This document shows positions 17,546-25,126 of a stretch of DNA of 64,000 nt, one piece after another. Location: positions 152,859 to 216,858 of the forward strand of contig CAVOGV010000036.1 of assembly GCA_963695445.1 (NCBI GenBank), in the 5' to 3' direction. The position numbers were made by a program, and so were the translations under genes. This stretch comes from Thiohalocapsa sp963695445 (GTDB lineage: Bacteria > Pseudomonadota > Gammaproteobacteria > Chromatiales > Chromatiaceae). How positions within the stretch are numbered: position 1 is the stretch's first letter; the number at the start of each line of letters is the position of its first letter. The notes beneath the pieces were generated by a model. The model had not been told where the DNA came from, searched no databases, and saw only the letters and a list, made by a program, of their open reading frames with translations.

Positions 17546-18773
17546 AATTGCTCGATCGTAAAGCACTGGTGATCGCGGCCCTGGGCGCCTCGGCGTTCCT
17601 CGCCGGCTGCGAGATGCCGCCGCCCGACGTCGTTCAGAACGGCTACCGTGGGCTCGGCATGCACACCAACTACAACCCGCGCCTGTTGCAGGCATCGCTG
17701 GACGCGAACGTGCCTCCGGAGCCAATTCCGGCGGCGTCGCCGGGCGGCCCAAAGGCCAAGGACCTGTACAAGAACGTGCAGGTGTTGGGTGAGTTGACCG
17801 TCGGCGAGTTCAACCGGCTGATGGTGGCCATGACCACCTGGGTGGCACCGGAGCAGGGCTGCTACTACTGCCACGTGAACGAAGGCTTCGAGTACGACGG
17901 CATCTATACCAAGGTCACCTCGCGGCGCATGCTGCAGATGACCCAGGACACCAATGCCAACTGGAAGGATCACGTCGCTGCCACTGGCGTCACCTGCTAC
18001 ACCTGCCATCGTGGCAAGCCGGTGCCGGAGTATGTGTGGGTGACTGATCCAGGTCCGGGCCAGCCATCGATGATCGCGCCCACGGGGCAGAACATCGCGG
18101 CCAAGTCCGTGGCCTACTCGTCGCTGCCGTACGATCCGTTCACGCCGTTCCTGTCCCAGGACAACAACATTCGTGTGATCGGGGACACGGTGCTGCCGCA
18201 GGGCAACCGCAACTCCATCAAGCAGGCGGAATGGACCTATGGTCTGATGATGCACATGTCCGACTCGCTCGGCGTGAACTGCACCTACTGCCATAACACG
18301 CGGTCGTTCTACTCCTGGGATCAGAGTGCTCCGCAGCGCACCACGGCCTGGTATGCGATCCGTCACGTACGCGAGATGAACAACGACTACGTGACGCCGC
18401 TTGGCGAAGTGCTGCCGGCCAGCCGCAAGGGCCCGCTCGGCGATCCCTACAAGATCTACTGCGCAACTTGCCATCAGGGAGCCTACAAACCGCTGTATGG
18501 GGCGTCTATGCTTAAGGACTACCCGTCCTTGGCACAGCCTCTGCCGGAAGGCGGTCTGGAGGCAGTCAAGGCGGCGGCGGAAGCAGCCGGCAGCCGGTAG
18601 AGGTGCAGGCCATGGCACCGGCCGAGCGGCACCCGTCAGCGAGGCGCGCGGCACCGGCGCCGGAGGCTGCTCCAGCTCCGGAAGCGGCCCCAGCGGCCCA
18701 GCCGGAACCAGCTGCACCGCAGTACCCGCCAGCGGCACCGATGCAATACCCGCCGGCACCGGCTCCTCGATAG
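17542..18773 (+). CDS. pufC: Tetraheme reaction-centre cytochrome PufC (tail in another frame)
   Basis: PufC re-reduces the photo-oxidised special pair from the periplasm. A lipoprotein signal (SAFLAGC, Cys23) anchors it to the membrane. Four c-type heme sites are present: CYYCH, CYTCH, CTYCH and CATCH. In the main frame it stops at 18600 (352 residues). A further 57 codons in another frame, 18603-18773, encode an Ala/Pro/Glu-rich tail (APAPEAAPAPEAAP) ending at TAG. One missing base near 18590 would join them into a protein of about 410 residues, similar to long-tailed Chromatiaceae PufC. Whether the tail is real coding sequence is an inference. Confidence 0.93.
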
Positions 18774-18858
18774 GATCACTCGGGTGAGGGACCACCCTGT
18801 CCCAGGCGGACAGTAGACATGGCCGAAAGGTCGAACTTGACAAACAGAGGCAATACCA

Positions 18859-19002
18859 ATGGCTGAAGTCAAAAGCATGACCGGACTGAGCGAAGAAGAG
18901 GCTCAGGAGTTCCACGGGATCTTCGTGCAGAGCATGACCGGATTCATCGGCGTCGCGGCATTCGCACACCTGCTCGCGTGGCTGTGGCGTCCCTGGCTGT
19001 AG
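18859..19002 (+). CDS. pufB: LH1 antenna beta polypeptide 2
   Basis: This second 47-residue LH1 beta chain is nearly identical to the third copy and close to the first (SMTGLSEEEAQEFHG, FIGVAAFAHLLAWLW). The ligand histidine is retained. It lies 85 bp after the pufC tail, in the same direction, and starts the second antenna pair of the operon. Confidence 0.96.
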   Translation: MAEVKSMTGLSEEEAQEFHGIFVQSMTGFIGVAAFAHLLAWLWRPWL

Positions 19003-19027
19003 TCCCGACGCGTCATCCCACTCAACC

Positions 19028-19056
19028 GGAGGGGTCCGGCCAGTCGCCGGCCCTCC
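19028..19056 (+). other. Hairpin between pufB2 and pufA2
   Basis: GGAGGG pairs with CCCTCC and CCGGC with GCCGG around a five-base loop in the gap between pufB2 and pufA2. The stem is very GC-rich and has no T-run, so an RNA stability or translation-balancing role is more likely than termination. Confidence 0.5.
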
Positions 19057-19096
19057 CTGTGCCCCAAGCTAAAGGGTGCCCCTAAGGAGTACACCA

Positions 19097-19288
19097 ATGC
19101 ATCGTATTTGGCAGATCTTCGATCCGCGTCGCAGCCTGATGGCACTGTTCAGCTTCCTGATGGTACTGGCGCTGTTCATCCATTTCATTCTGTTGATGTC
19201 GCCGGGTTACAACTGGATCAGCACGTCTAAGGCTGTCGCTCCGGTCGCGCAGATGTCGGCAATGCCGCCGGCCCGCACCATCAACTAA
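19097..19288 (+). CDS. pufA: LH1 antenna alpha polypeptide 2
   Basis: This 63-residue LH1 alpha chain starts MHRIWQIFDPRR, carries one membrane helix with the ligand histidine (LFIHFILL), and continues GYNWISTSKAV. The WxxDxI calcium motif of the first copy is absent. AAGGAG lies before the ATG at 19097; a longer frame from 19076 is not supported. The N-terminal IWQIFDPRR is the consensus form, whereas copy 1 has IWMLIQPGP. Confidence 0.96.
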   Translation: MHRIWQIFDPRRSLMALFSFLMVLALFIHFILLMSPGYNWISTSKAVAPVAQMSAMPPARTIN

Positions 19289-19475
19289 GAGGCCCATGTC
19301 CGATGTCGGCCACGATCAAACAAACGATTGAACCGACTCGGTACAGACGGCTTCATGGCCTGTTGACGTTGGATCAACCATCCGGCGTCGCAACGCCCTG
19401 TTGGGCAACCCCGCCGCGGGGGATCATCGCGGTAAATGGCCGAAAGGCCTAGCGAGCAAACTGGAGGTTAATTCC

Positions 19476-19619
19476 ATGGCTGACAACAAGAGCATGACCG
19501 GCTTGACCGAAGAAGAGGCACAGGAGTTCCACGGGATCTTCGTGCAAAGCATGACCGGTTTCATCGGCGTCGCGGCCTTCGCGCATCTGTTGGCTTGGCT
19601 CTGGCGCCCCTGGCTGTAA
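19476..19619 (+). CDS. pufB: LH1 antenna beta polypeptide 3
   Basis: This third 47-residue LH1 beta chain differs from copy 2 only in its first residues and at one position of the acidic segment (TGLTEEEAQ). GGAGG precedes the ATG. It starts the third antenna pair, 187 bp after pufA2, a gap in which I see no further gene. Confidence 0.96.
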   Translation: MADNKSMTGLTEEEAQEFHGIFVQSMTGFIGVAAFAHLLAWLWRPWL

Positions 19620-19708
19620 TAGGCCTCGTTGTTCCGGTAAACGCAGTTCATCCCATGGGAAGTACGCAGTGGTCTGCGACGTCCCACCCAATGCATAGGA
19701 GATAACTC

Positions 19709-19891
19709 ATGCATAAGATTTGGCAGATCTTCGATCCGCGCAGAACCCTGGTTGCCCTTTTTGGCTTCCTCGCCGTTTTGGCCCTGTTGATCCACTTCAT
19801 CCTGCTCAGCAGCGCAGACTTCAATTGGCTCGGCGGCCCGGCCGCAGCCTCTGCCGCACAGCTGATGTCTCAGGTGATGTCGATCGTCTGA
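19709..19891 (+). CDS. pufA: LH1 antenna alpha polypeptide 3
   Basis: This 60-residue LH1 alpha chain reads MHKIWQIFDPRRTLVALFG, with the ligand histidine in LLIHFILL and DFNWLGGPAAA after the helix. It has no WxxDxI calcium motif. It is the last gene of the puf operon, followed after about 70 bp by a terminator-like hairpin. Having three pufBA pairs in one operon matches the arrangement known from Allochromatium vinosum. Confidence 0.96.
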   Translation: MHKIWQIFDPRRTLVALFGFLAVLALLIHFILLSSADFNWLGGPAAASAAQLMSQVMSIV

Positions 19892-19963
19892 TCCCGGTTC
19901 GCCCTGAACCGGCGGCGGAACGGGGTCGGCGCGAAGCCGACTCCGTTACCGCACGTTTAGGCG

Positions 19964-19990
19964 AAGAAGACAGCTCCGTGCTGTCTTCTT
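19964..19990 (+). terminator. Terminator-like hairpin ending the puf operon
   Basis: AAGAAGACAG pairs perfectly with CTGTCTTCTT around a 7-base loop, 72 bp after pufA3. The T-run is short (TTCTTTGCGTTT), so it may act as a terminator or as a 3' stability barrier. The following 270 bp up to dxs show no gene. Confidence 0.7.
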
Positions 19991-20264
19991 TGCGTTTCCA
20001 GAGTTGGATTTTCCGGGTAGCGGTGGCGCCATTGGCGGCGGGCGCCGTCCGCTCGGCGCTTTGAGGCGTCTCCGTCGCGAATAAGTTGATGCCTCAGACC
20101 GACAAGAGTGCGGGGCCGTATTGCCCGACCTGTGTGTTGAGGTGCTTTACCGCACCTTTGTTTGATCGAGGGCAAGGTTCCTGCCCCCGCGAAGGGGACA
20201 GTTGCACTAACATTGGTGGTCGCCGCCCAAACAACGGGACATAAAACAATGACCGAACAGCGCG

Positions 20265-22190
20265 ATGCCGTCCGCCGCCCACCCTTACCCCCTGCTCAGC
20301 CGCATCGACAGCCCCGCCGACCTGCGCGGCCTGAGCAGCGCCGAACTCGGCCAACTGGCGGAGGAACTGCGGGCGTTTCTGATCGACAGCGTCTCGCGCA
20401 CCGGCGGGCACCTGGCGGCCGGGCTCGGCGTCGTCGAACTGACCATCGCCCTGCATCACGTCTTCGACACCCCGCACGATCGCATCGTCTGGGACGTCGG
20501 CCACCAGGCCTACCCGCACAAGATCCTCACCGGCCGGCGCGAGCGCATGGACCGCATGCGCCAGAAGGGCGGCCTGTCCGGCTTCCCCAAGCGCAGCGAG
20601 AGCGACTACGACACCTTCGGCGTCGGCCACTCCAGCACCTCGATTAGCGCCGCGCTCGGCATGGCCATCGCCGCCAAGCTCAAAGGCGAGCGCCGACAAG
20701 TCATCGCCGTCATCGGCGACGGCGCGCTGGGCGCCGGCATGGCCTTCGAAGCCCTCAACCACGGCGGCCCGCTCGACCCCGACCTGCTGGTCATCCTCAA
20801 CGACAACGACATGTCCATCAGCCCCCCGGTGGGCGCCGTCAGCCGCCACCTCGCCAAACTGCTGTCCGGGCGCTTCTACACCCGCATGCGCGAAGGCAGC
20901 AAGAGCGCGCTGGCCGGGCTGCCGCAGCTGCGCCAACTCGCCGGCCGCTGGGAAGAGCACATGAAGGGCATGGTCATGCCCAGCACCTACTTCGAAGAGC
21001 TCGGCTTCAACTACATCGGCCCCATCGACGGCCACGACATCGACGCCGTCGTCGCCACCCTCAAGAACATGAAAAAGATGCCCGGCCCCCGGCTGCTGCA
21101 CCTGGTCACGCAAAAGGGCCACGGCTTCAAGCCCGCCGAGCACGCCCCCACCACCTACCACGGCGTCACCCCGTTCGACCGCGCCACCGGCGCCCTGCAC
21201 AAAAGCAAGGCCGCCAAAAGCAAAGCCGGCAAGAGCTACACCCAAATCTTCGGCGACTGGCTGTGCGACACCGCCGCCCAGGACACCCGCCTGCTCGGCA
21301 TCACCCCGGCCATGCGCGAAGGCTCCGGCCTGGTCGAGTTCGCCAAACGCTATCCCGAGCGCTACTTCGATGTCGGCATCGCCGAACAGCACGCCGTCAC
21401 GCTGGCCGCCGGCATGGCCTGCGAAGGCATGAAACCCGTGGTCGCCATCTACAGCACCTTCCTGCAACGCGCCTACGACCAACTGGTGCACGACGTCTGC
21501 CTGCAAGGACTCGACGTCACCTTCGCCGTCGACCGCGCCGGCCTGGTCGGCGCCGACGGCGCCACCCACGCCGGCAGCTTCGACCTCAGCTACGCCCGCC
21601 CGCTGCCCAACCTCGTCATCGCCGCCCCCGCCGATGAGAACGAATGCCGGCAGCTGCTGCAGACCGCCTACCAACACCCCGGCCCCGCCCTGGTGCGCTA
21701 CCCGCGCGGCACCGGCCCCGGGGTGGCCATCGACAAACAGACCAAGCCGTTGCCCATCGGCAAGGGCGAACTGCGTCGCCAAGGCCAAGACATCGCCCTC
21801 CTCGCCTTCGGCAGCCGCGTCGCCGCCGCCGCACAGGTCGGCGAACGGCTCGGGCTGACCGTGGCCAACATGCGCTTCATCAAACCGCTCGACGAGCTGC
21901 TGATCCTGCAACTGGCCGACCGTCACCGCCTGCTGGTCACCATCGAAGAGAACGCCATTGCCGGCGGCGCCGGCTCGGCGGTCTCCGAGCTGCTCGCCGC
22001 CCACGGCGTCAACGTGCACTGCCTGCACCTGGGCCTGCCCGACACCTGCCAGGAACAGGCCGAGCACGGCGAGCAGCTCGCCGCCTGTGGGCTCGATGCC
22101 GCCGGCATCGAGGCGAGCGTGCGGGCGGAGATGGCGGAACTCGGGATGGAGCCGGAACGGGCGCGACTCAGCAGCGTGCGCGCTGTTTAA
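20265..22190 (+). CDS. dxs: 1-deoxy-D-xylulose-5-phosphate synthase
   Basis: Dxs makes 1-deoxyxylulose 5-phosphate from pyruvate and glyceraldehyde 3-phosphate using thiamine diphosphate, the first step of the MEP isoprenoid pathway. This 641-residue protein has HHVFDTPHDRIVWDVGHQAYPHKI early on, the ThDP site GDGALGAGMAFEALN, and the transketolase segment DVGIAEQHAVTLAAGMA. Length and order are normal. Location after the puf operon and near crtE suggests supply of isoprenoid precursors for pigments. The ATG at 20265 gives the family N-terminus; an ATG at 20249 is out of frame. Confidence 0.96.
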   Translation: MPSAAHPYPLLSRIDSPADLRGLSSAELGQLAEELRAFLIDSVSRTGGHLAAGLGVVELTIALHHVFDTPHDRIVWDVGHQAYPHKILTGRRERMDRMRQKGGLSGFPKRSESDYDTFGVGHSSTSISAALGMAIAAKLKGERRQVIAVIGDGALGAGMAFEALNHGGPLDPDLLVILNDNDMSISPPVGAVSRHLAKLLSGRFYTRMREGSKSALAGLPQLRQLAGRWEEHMKGMVMPSTYFEELGFNYIGPIDGHDIDAVVATLKNMKKMPGPRLLHLVTQKGHGFKPAEHAPTTYHGVTPFDRATGALHKSKAAKSKAGKSYTQIFGDWLCDTAAQDTRLLGITPAMREGSGLVEFAKRYPERYFDVGIAEQHAVTLAAGMACEGMKPVVAIYSTFLQRAYDQLVHDVCLQGLDVTFAVDRAGLVGADGATHAGSFDLSYARPLPNLVIAAPADENECRQLLQTAYQHPGPALVRYPRGTGPGVAIDKQTKPLPIGKGELRRQGQDIALLAFGSRVAAAAQVGERLGLTVANMRFIKPLDELLILQLADRHRLLVTIEENAIAGGAGSAVSELLAAHGVNVHCLHLGLPDTCQEQAEHGEQLAACGLDAAGIEASVRAEMAELGMEPERARLSSVRAV

Positions 22191-22266
22191 GAAAAGAACA
22201 CTGCAGCAGAATCAACACCCGTTCGCGCAATCTGCAATCGCGCCGGCAATGACAATGGATGCTTGC

Positions 22267-22418
22267 GCGGCCGAATCCCGGCTGCAAGCCGCTCCCACAA
22301 GCACGTGGGAGCGATTTGCAATCGCGATGGCAACGGCAACTGACGCCGGTGCGGCCGAATCGCGGCTGCAAGCCGCTCCCACAAGCATGTGGGAGCGATT
22401 TGCAATCGCGATGGCAAC
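22267..22418. repeat. Tandem pair of REP-like palindromic elements
   Basis: Two 68-bp copies (22267-22334 and 22351-22418, 84-bp period) are nearly identical. Each holds three palindromes in a row: GCGGCTGCAAGCCGC (one mismatch in copy 1), GCTCCCAC/GTGGGAGC around a 6-base loop, and GCGATTTGCAATCGC. The element at 4826-4877 shares two of these. A degenerate half copy may follow near 22448. The rest of the 22191-22641 gap shows no gene. Confidence 0.75.
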
Positions 22419-22641
22419 ACCCTCCATCGGTCTTACGCGCAGCGCTATCTTGGCTGCGAGTCGCTCCCGGGATTTTGGTCGCACAGCGCGGCCGCGGCGA
22501 GTCCAACACGAGGTTCGTGAAGGGCGCGGCGCTGCTCTCCCCGATAGCCCCTCGTCCTGCGAAATTCTCACTTGGCGACCCCATTTGCTGGAATAGCGGC
22601 AGCGGTCCCATGCCGCGGCCATGGCGTCGGATTTCACACTC

Positions 22642-23445
22642 ATGTCTCAGCTCGGTCTCTGTTTTCTCGGTGTCGGCAATTCGCAGGCGGCGGCTTTGGG
22701 TTCGTCGTCGGCGGTGTTGGAGGTCGGCGACGAGCCGAGGTTGCTGATCGACTGCGGACCGGACACGCTGGAGGCTTATACGGCGCGCTATGGCGACTGG
22801 CCGCGTGCGTTGTTCATCACTCACGCGCACTTCGATCACGTCGGTGGGGTTGAAGGGCTCTACTATCGGCTCGCGACCATACACGAGAGCCCTGCGCCGG
22901 TTCGCTTGTACGTTCCGGTCACGCTGATTCCCGTCCTGCAGCGCCGGCTGGCGGATTATCCGAACCTGCTTGCCGAGGGTGGCAGCAACTTTTGGGACGT
23001 GTTTCAGCTGATTCCGGTGTCCGAGGGGTTTTGGCATCAGGACTGGCGATTCACGGTGTTTCCGGTACGTCACCACGAGTACCTGAGTGCTTTCGGGTTG
23101 GCGCTGGAAGGCACGTTTCTTTACAGCGGCGATACGCGGCCAATCCCGGAGGTGGTAAATCTCTATGCGAACCGCGGCGAGTGGATCTTTCACGATTGTT
23201 GCAGCGTCTCCAATCCCTCCCACACCGGCGCGGACGACCTGATGGCCGAGTACAAGCCAGAGCAGTGGCGGCGCATGGTGCTCTACCACTACGAGTCGGA
23301 GCAGGCCGGCAAGCTGCTCGAGGCCCGCGGCCTGACCGTCGCCCATCGCGGGCAGCGTTTCCCGCTGGACCAACGGCCACAGTTGACGGCCGACGCGGTT
23401 GCACCTGGTCAGGTGCGGCGTTTGCCCGGTGCGGTAGGCTGGTAG
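22642..23445 (+). CDS. Metallo-beta-lactamase-fold hydrolase
   Basis: This protein of about 267 residues has the metal-binding HAHFDHVGG motif, a later VRHHEYL histidine and SGDTRP aspartate, as in the ribonuclease Z-like branch of metallo-hydrolases. The substrate is unknown; no RNase Z exosite arm is evident, so a tRNA-processing role is not claimed. The ATG at 22642 (MSQLGLCFLGVGN) is preferred, because the family begins at that strand; an ATG at 22621 would add seven residues. A Nudix gene follows in the same direction. Confidence 0.75.
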   Translation: MSQLGLCFLGVGNSQAAALGSSSAVLEVGDEPRLLIDCGPDTLEAYTARYGDWPRALFITHAHFDHVGGVEGLYYRLATIHESPAPVRLYVPVTLIPVLQRRLADYPNLLAEGGSNFWDVFQLIPVSEGFWHQDWRFTVFPVRHHEYLSAFGLALEGTFLYSGDTRPIPEVVNLYANRGEWIFHDCCSVSNPSHTGADDLMAEYKPEQWRRMVLYHYESEQAGKLLEARGLTVAHRGQRFPLDQRPQLTADAVAPGQVRRLPGAVGW

Positions 23446-23482
23446 ACTTCTCGTCGGGTTTGCGATCGGCGGATCATCACAG

Positions 23483-24067
23483 ATGTGTAAGACAGACAAG
23501 CAATCCGGGGCCGTGGCGGACAGCGGGCGAAGGACCGTCTTTCAGGGCAAGGTGGTGGATGTAGGCGTCGAACGCGTGCGCTTGCCCACCGGCCGTGAGG
23601 TTGATCTGGAGGTGATTCGCCATCCCGGCGGCGCCGCGGCCGTTGCCGTCGATGATCGCCAGCGTGTCTGTCTGCTGCGACAATACCGGCATGTCACCGG
23701 TGGCTGGCTGTGGGAGCTGCCGGCGGGAAAGCTCGACCCGGGCGAGGGTCCGGCCGCTACCGCTGAGCGAGAGCTGGCCGAGGAGGCCGGCGTCTTCGCG
23801 GCCACTTGGGACTCCCTGGGCCGCATGCACAGCTCCCCTGGCGTGTTTACCGAGATCATCTACCTTTACCTGGCCCGCGGTCTCAGTGAGGTGGATCTCG
23901 GCCACGAGGCCGATGAGGTCATCGAGGTGCATTGGCTGCCGTTGGTCGACGCCTTGGCCTGGTGCGCCGACGGTACCATCACCGATGCCAAGACACTGAT
24001 CGGGTTGTATCGAGCGGACGCGACGCTGCGGACGGCGGCCGCGGAAGTGCACTCCGCTACGTCGTGA
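23483..24067 (+). CDS. Nudix hydrolase, ADP-ribose pyrophosphatase-like
   Basis: This 194-residue protein has a complete Nudix box, ending RELAEEAGV after GKLDPGEG, preceded by LLRQYRHVTGGWLWELPAG, which is typical of ADP-ribose/NDP-sugar pyrophosphatases. It would hydrolyse ADP-ribose or related nucleotide sugars as housekeeping. It follows the metallo-hydrolase by 37 bp. Exact substrate is inferred from the family only. Confidence 0.85.
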   Translation: MCKTDKQSGAVADSGRRTVFQGKVVDVGVERVRLPTGREVDLEVIRHPGGAAAVAVDDRQRVCLLRQYRHVTGGWLWELPAGKLDPGEGPAATAERELAEEAGVFAATWDSLGRMHSSPGVFTEIIYLYLARGLSEVDLGHEADEVIEVHWLPLVDALAWCADGTITDAKTLIGLYRADATLRTAAAEVHSATS

Positions 24068-24205
24068 CTCAGCTGGTTTTCGCATGTCCCGGCTTCAAGC
24101 CGTTGTCGGCATGGGCCGGTCTCGTTGCCGTAACCGCCGCCGGGTGCGGGACGAGTTCATTCGCCCCTACAAACGGGTTGCCTCTTCTCCGGGGCCGATG
24201 GCCGG

Positions 24206-24955
24206 TCAGGCGGCAGATTCCCTTGCGCCGAGCCAGCGCTCACGCCACCCGTCGTAGCGCTGTATCAAGCCTTGCAACGCGCTGCGTTCTAGCGGTCTGA
24301 GACCGCTCAGCAGCAAGGTCTTGGCGCCGCTGCCGACGGGTTCGGCGCCGAGGCGCCACTCGAACCTGAGGTGCGCCCTGGCGCGCTTGCCATCGATTTC
24401 CAGCCTGCTTTCTACAAGCTCCAGCCGCAGTTCGGGCATCGCCGATTCCGGATAGTCGACAGCGGTCAGTTCGAATCCCATCCCTTCATAAATCACCAGC
24501 GGTCGGTCCGGATTGATCATCGCGCCGTGCTGTTCCATCAGCGGGACCAGAATATGGGGGAAGTTTCGCCCAGAGAAACTGACATAACAGCGGACCAACT
24601 GTTCGATGATGCGCGTATCACGGGTCAGTTCGCCGGCGCGTTCCACTCGCACCAGGGTCTTGTCACCGCCCGTCAGAGCGAACGCCGGTGTGGCTTGCGT
24701 CGGGATGCGTAGCGCCATGTTCGCCACCGCCATGCCTTCGAAGTGCAAGCGCATGGATTGGCTCAGACCCTGACGCGTCAACACCAGCGCGAAGAGCAGA
24801 TCGCCGGGTACGCAAAAGCGCGAATTGCCCGCGTCGTGCAACGGATTGAAGTCGCCAGCTACGCCCTTGGCGAAGTCGCTGCCCTGTTCGGCGCTGACGT
24901 TGCAGAGGTCGCCGGTGGCGTTGTGGTAGGGGTCGAGCAACATGGATGTATGCAT
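24206..24955 (-). CDS. DUF3581 family protein
   Basis: This protein of about 249 residues matches DUF3581, a gammaproteobacterial family of unknown function. The recognisable part is SAEQGSDFAKGVAGDFNPLHDA, followed by RFCVPGDLLFALVL. The GDFNPLHDA segment recalls MaoC-like hotdog dehydratases, which could mean thioester binding, but that is inference. The ATG at 24955 (or 24943, MLLDPYH) fits; the longer upstream frame runs through a simple-sequence repeat and is rejected. It is convergent with the Nudix gene. Confidence 0.7.
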   Translation of the reverse strand: MHTSMLLDPYHNATGDLCNVSAEQGSDFAKGVAGDFNPLHDAGNSRFCVPGDLLFALVLTRQGLSQSMRLHFEGMAVANMALRIPTQATPAFALTGGDKTLVRVERAGELTRDTRIIEQLVRCYVSFSGRNFPHILVPLMEQHGAMINPDRPLVIYEGMGFELTAVDYPESAMPELRLELVESRLEIDGKRARAHLRFEWRLGAEPVGSGAKTLLLSGLRPLERSALQGLIQRYDGWRERWLGARESAA

Positions 24956-25000
24956 AACAGGAAAGGGCCGGAACCAAAGACGGCGTTGGAGCCTCCGCTC

Positions 25001-25085
25001 GTTGTCGTTGTCGTTGTCGGGTATCTGGATGCATTCGATTACGACCACGACACGACAACGACAACGACCACGACCACGACCACGA
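25001..25085. repeat. Inverted simple-sequence repeat between DUF3581 and sucrose synthase
   Basis: Three GTTGTC units (25001-25018) face GACAACGACAACGAC (25054-25068) and three ACGACC-type units, across about 35 bp. The two arms are complementary, so an imperfect hairpin is possible. A related TCGTTGTCGTT run lies at about 762-777 downstream of the flavodiiron gene. Confidence 0.6.
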
Positions 25086-25126
25086 ATTGTTCTTGGCCAT
25101 GTGTTCAAGGATTGGCGCGCCAGCGT

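Noticed and set aside
20094..22067. Long antisense open frame opposite dxs (657 codons)
   Set aside because: Low-complexity Gly/Ala/Val/Asp composition mirrors the codon pattern of dxs; no start signal or family.
22267..22418. CRISPR array
   Set aside because: Only two units, each internally palindromic, with an 84-bp period and no variable spacers or cas genes.
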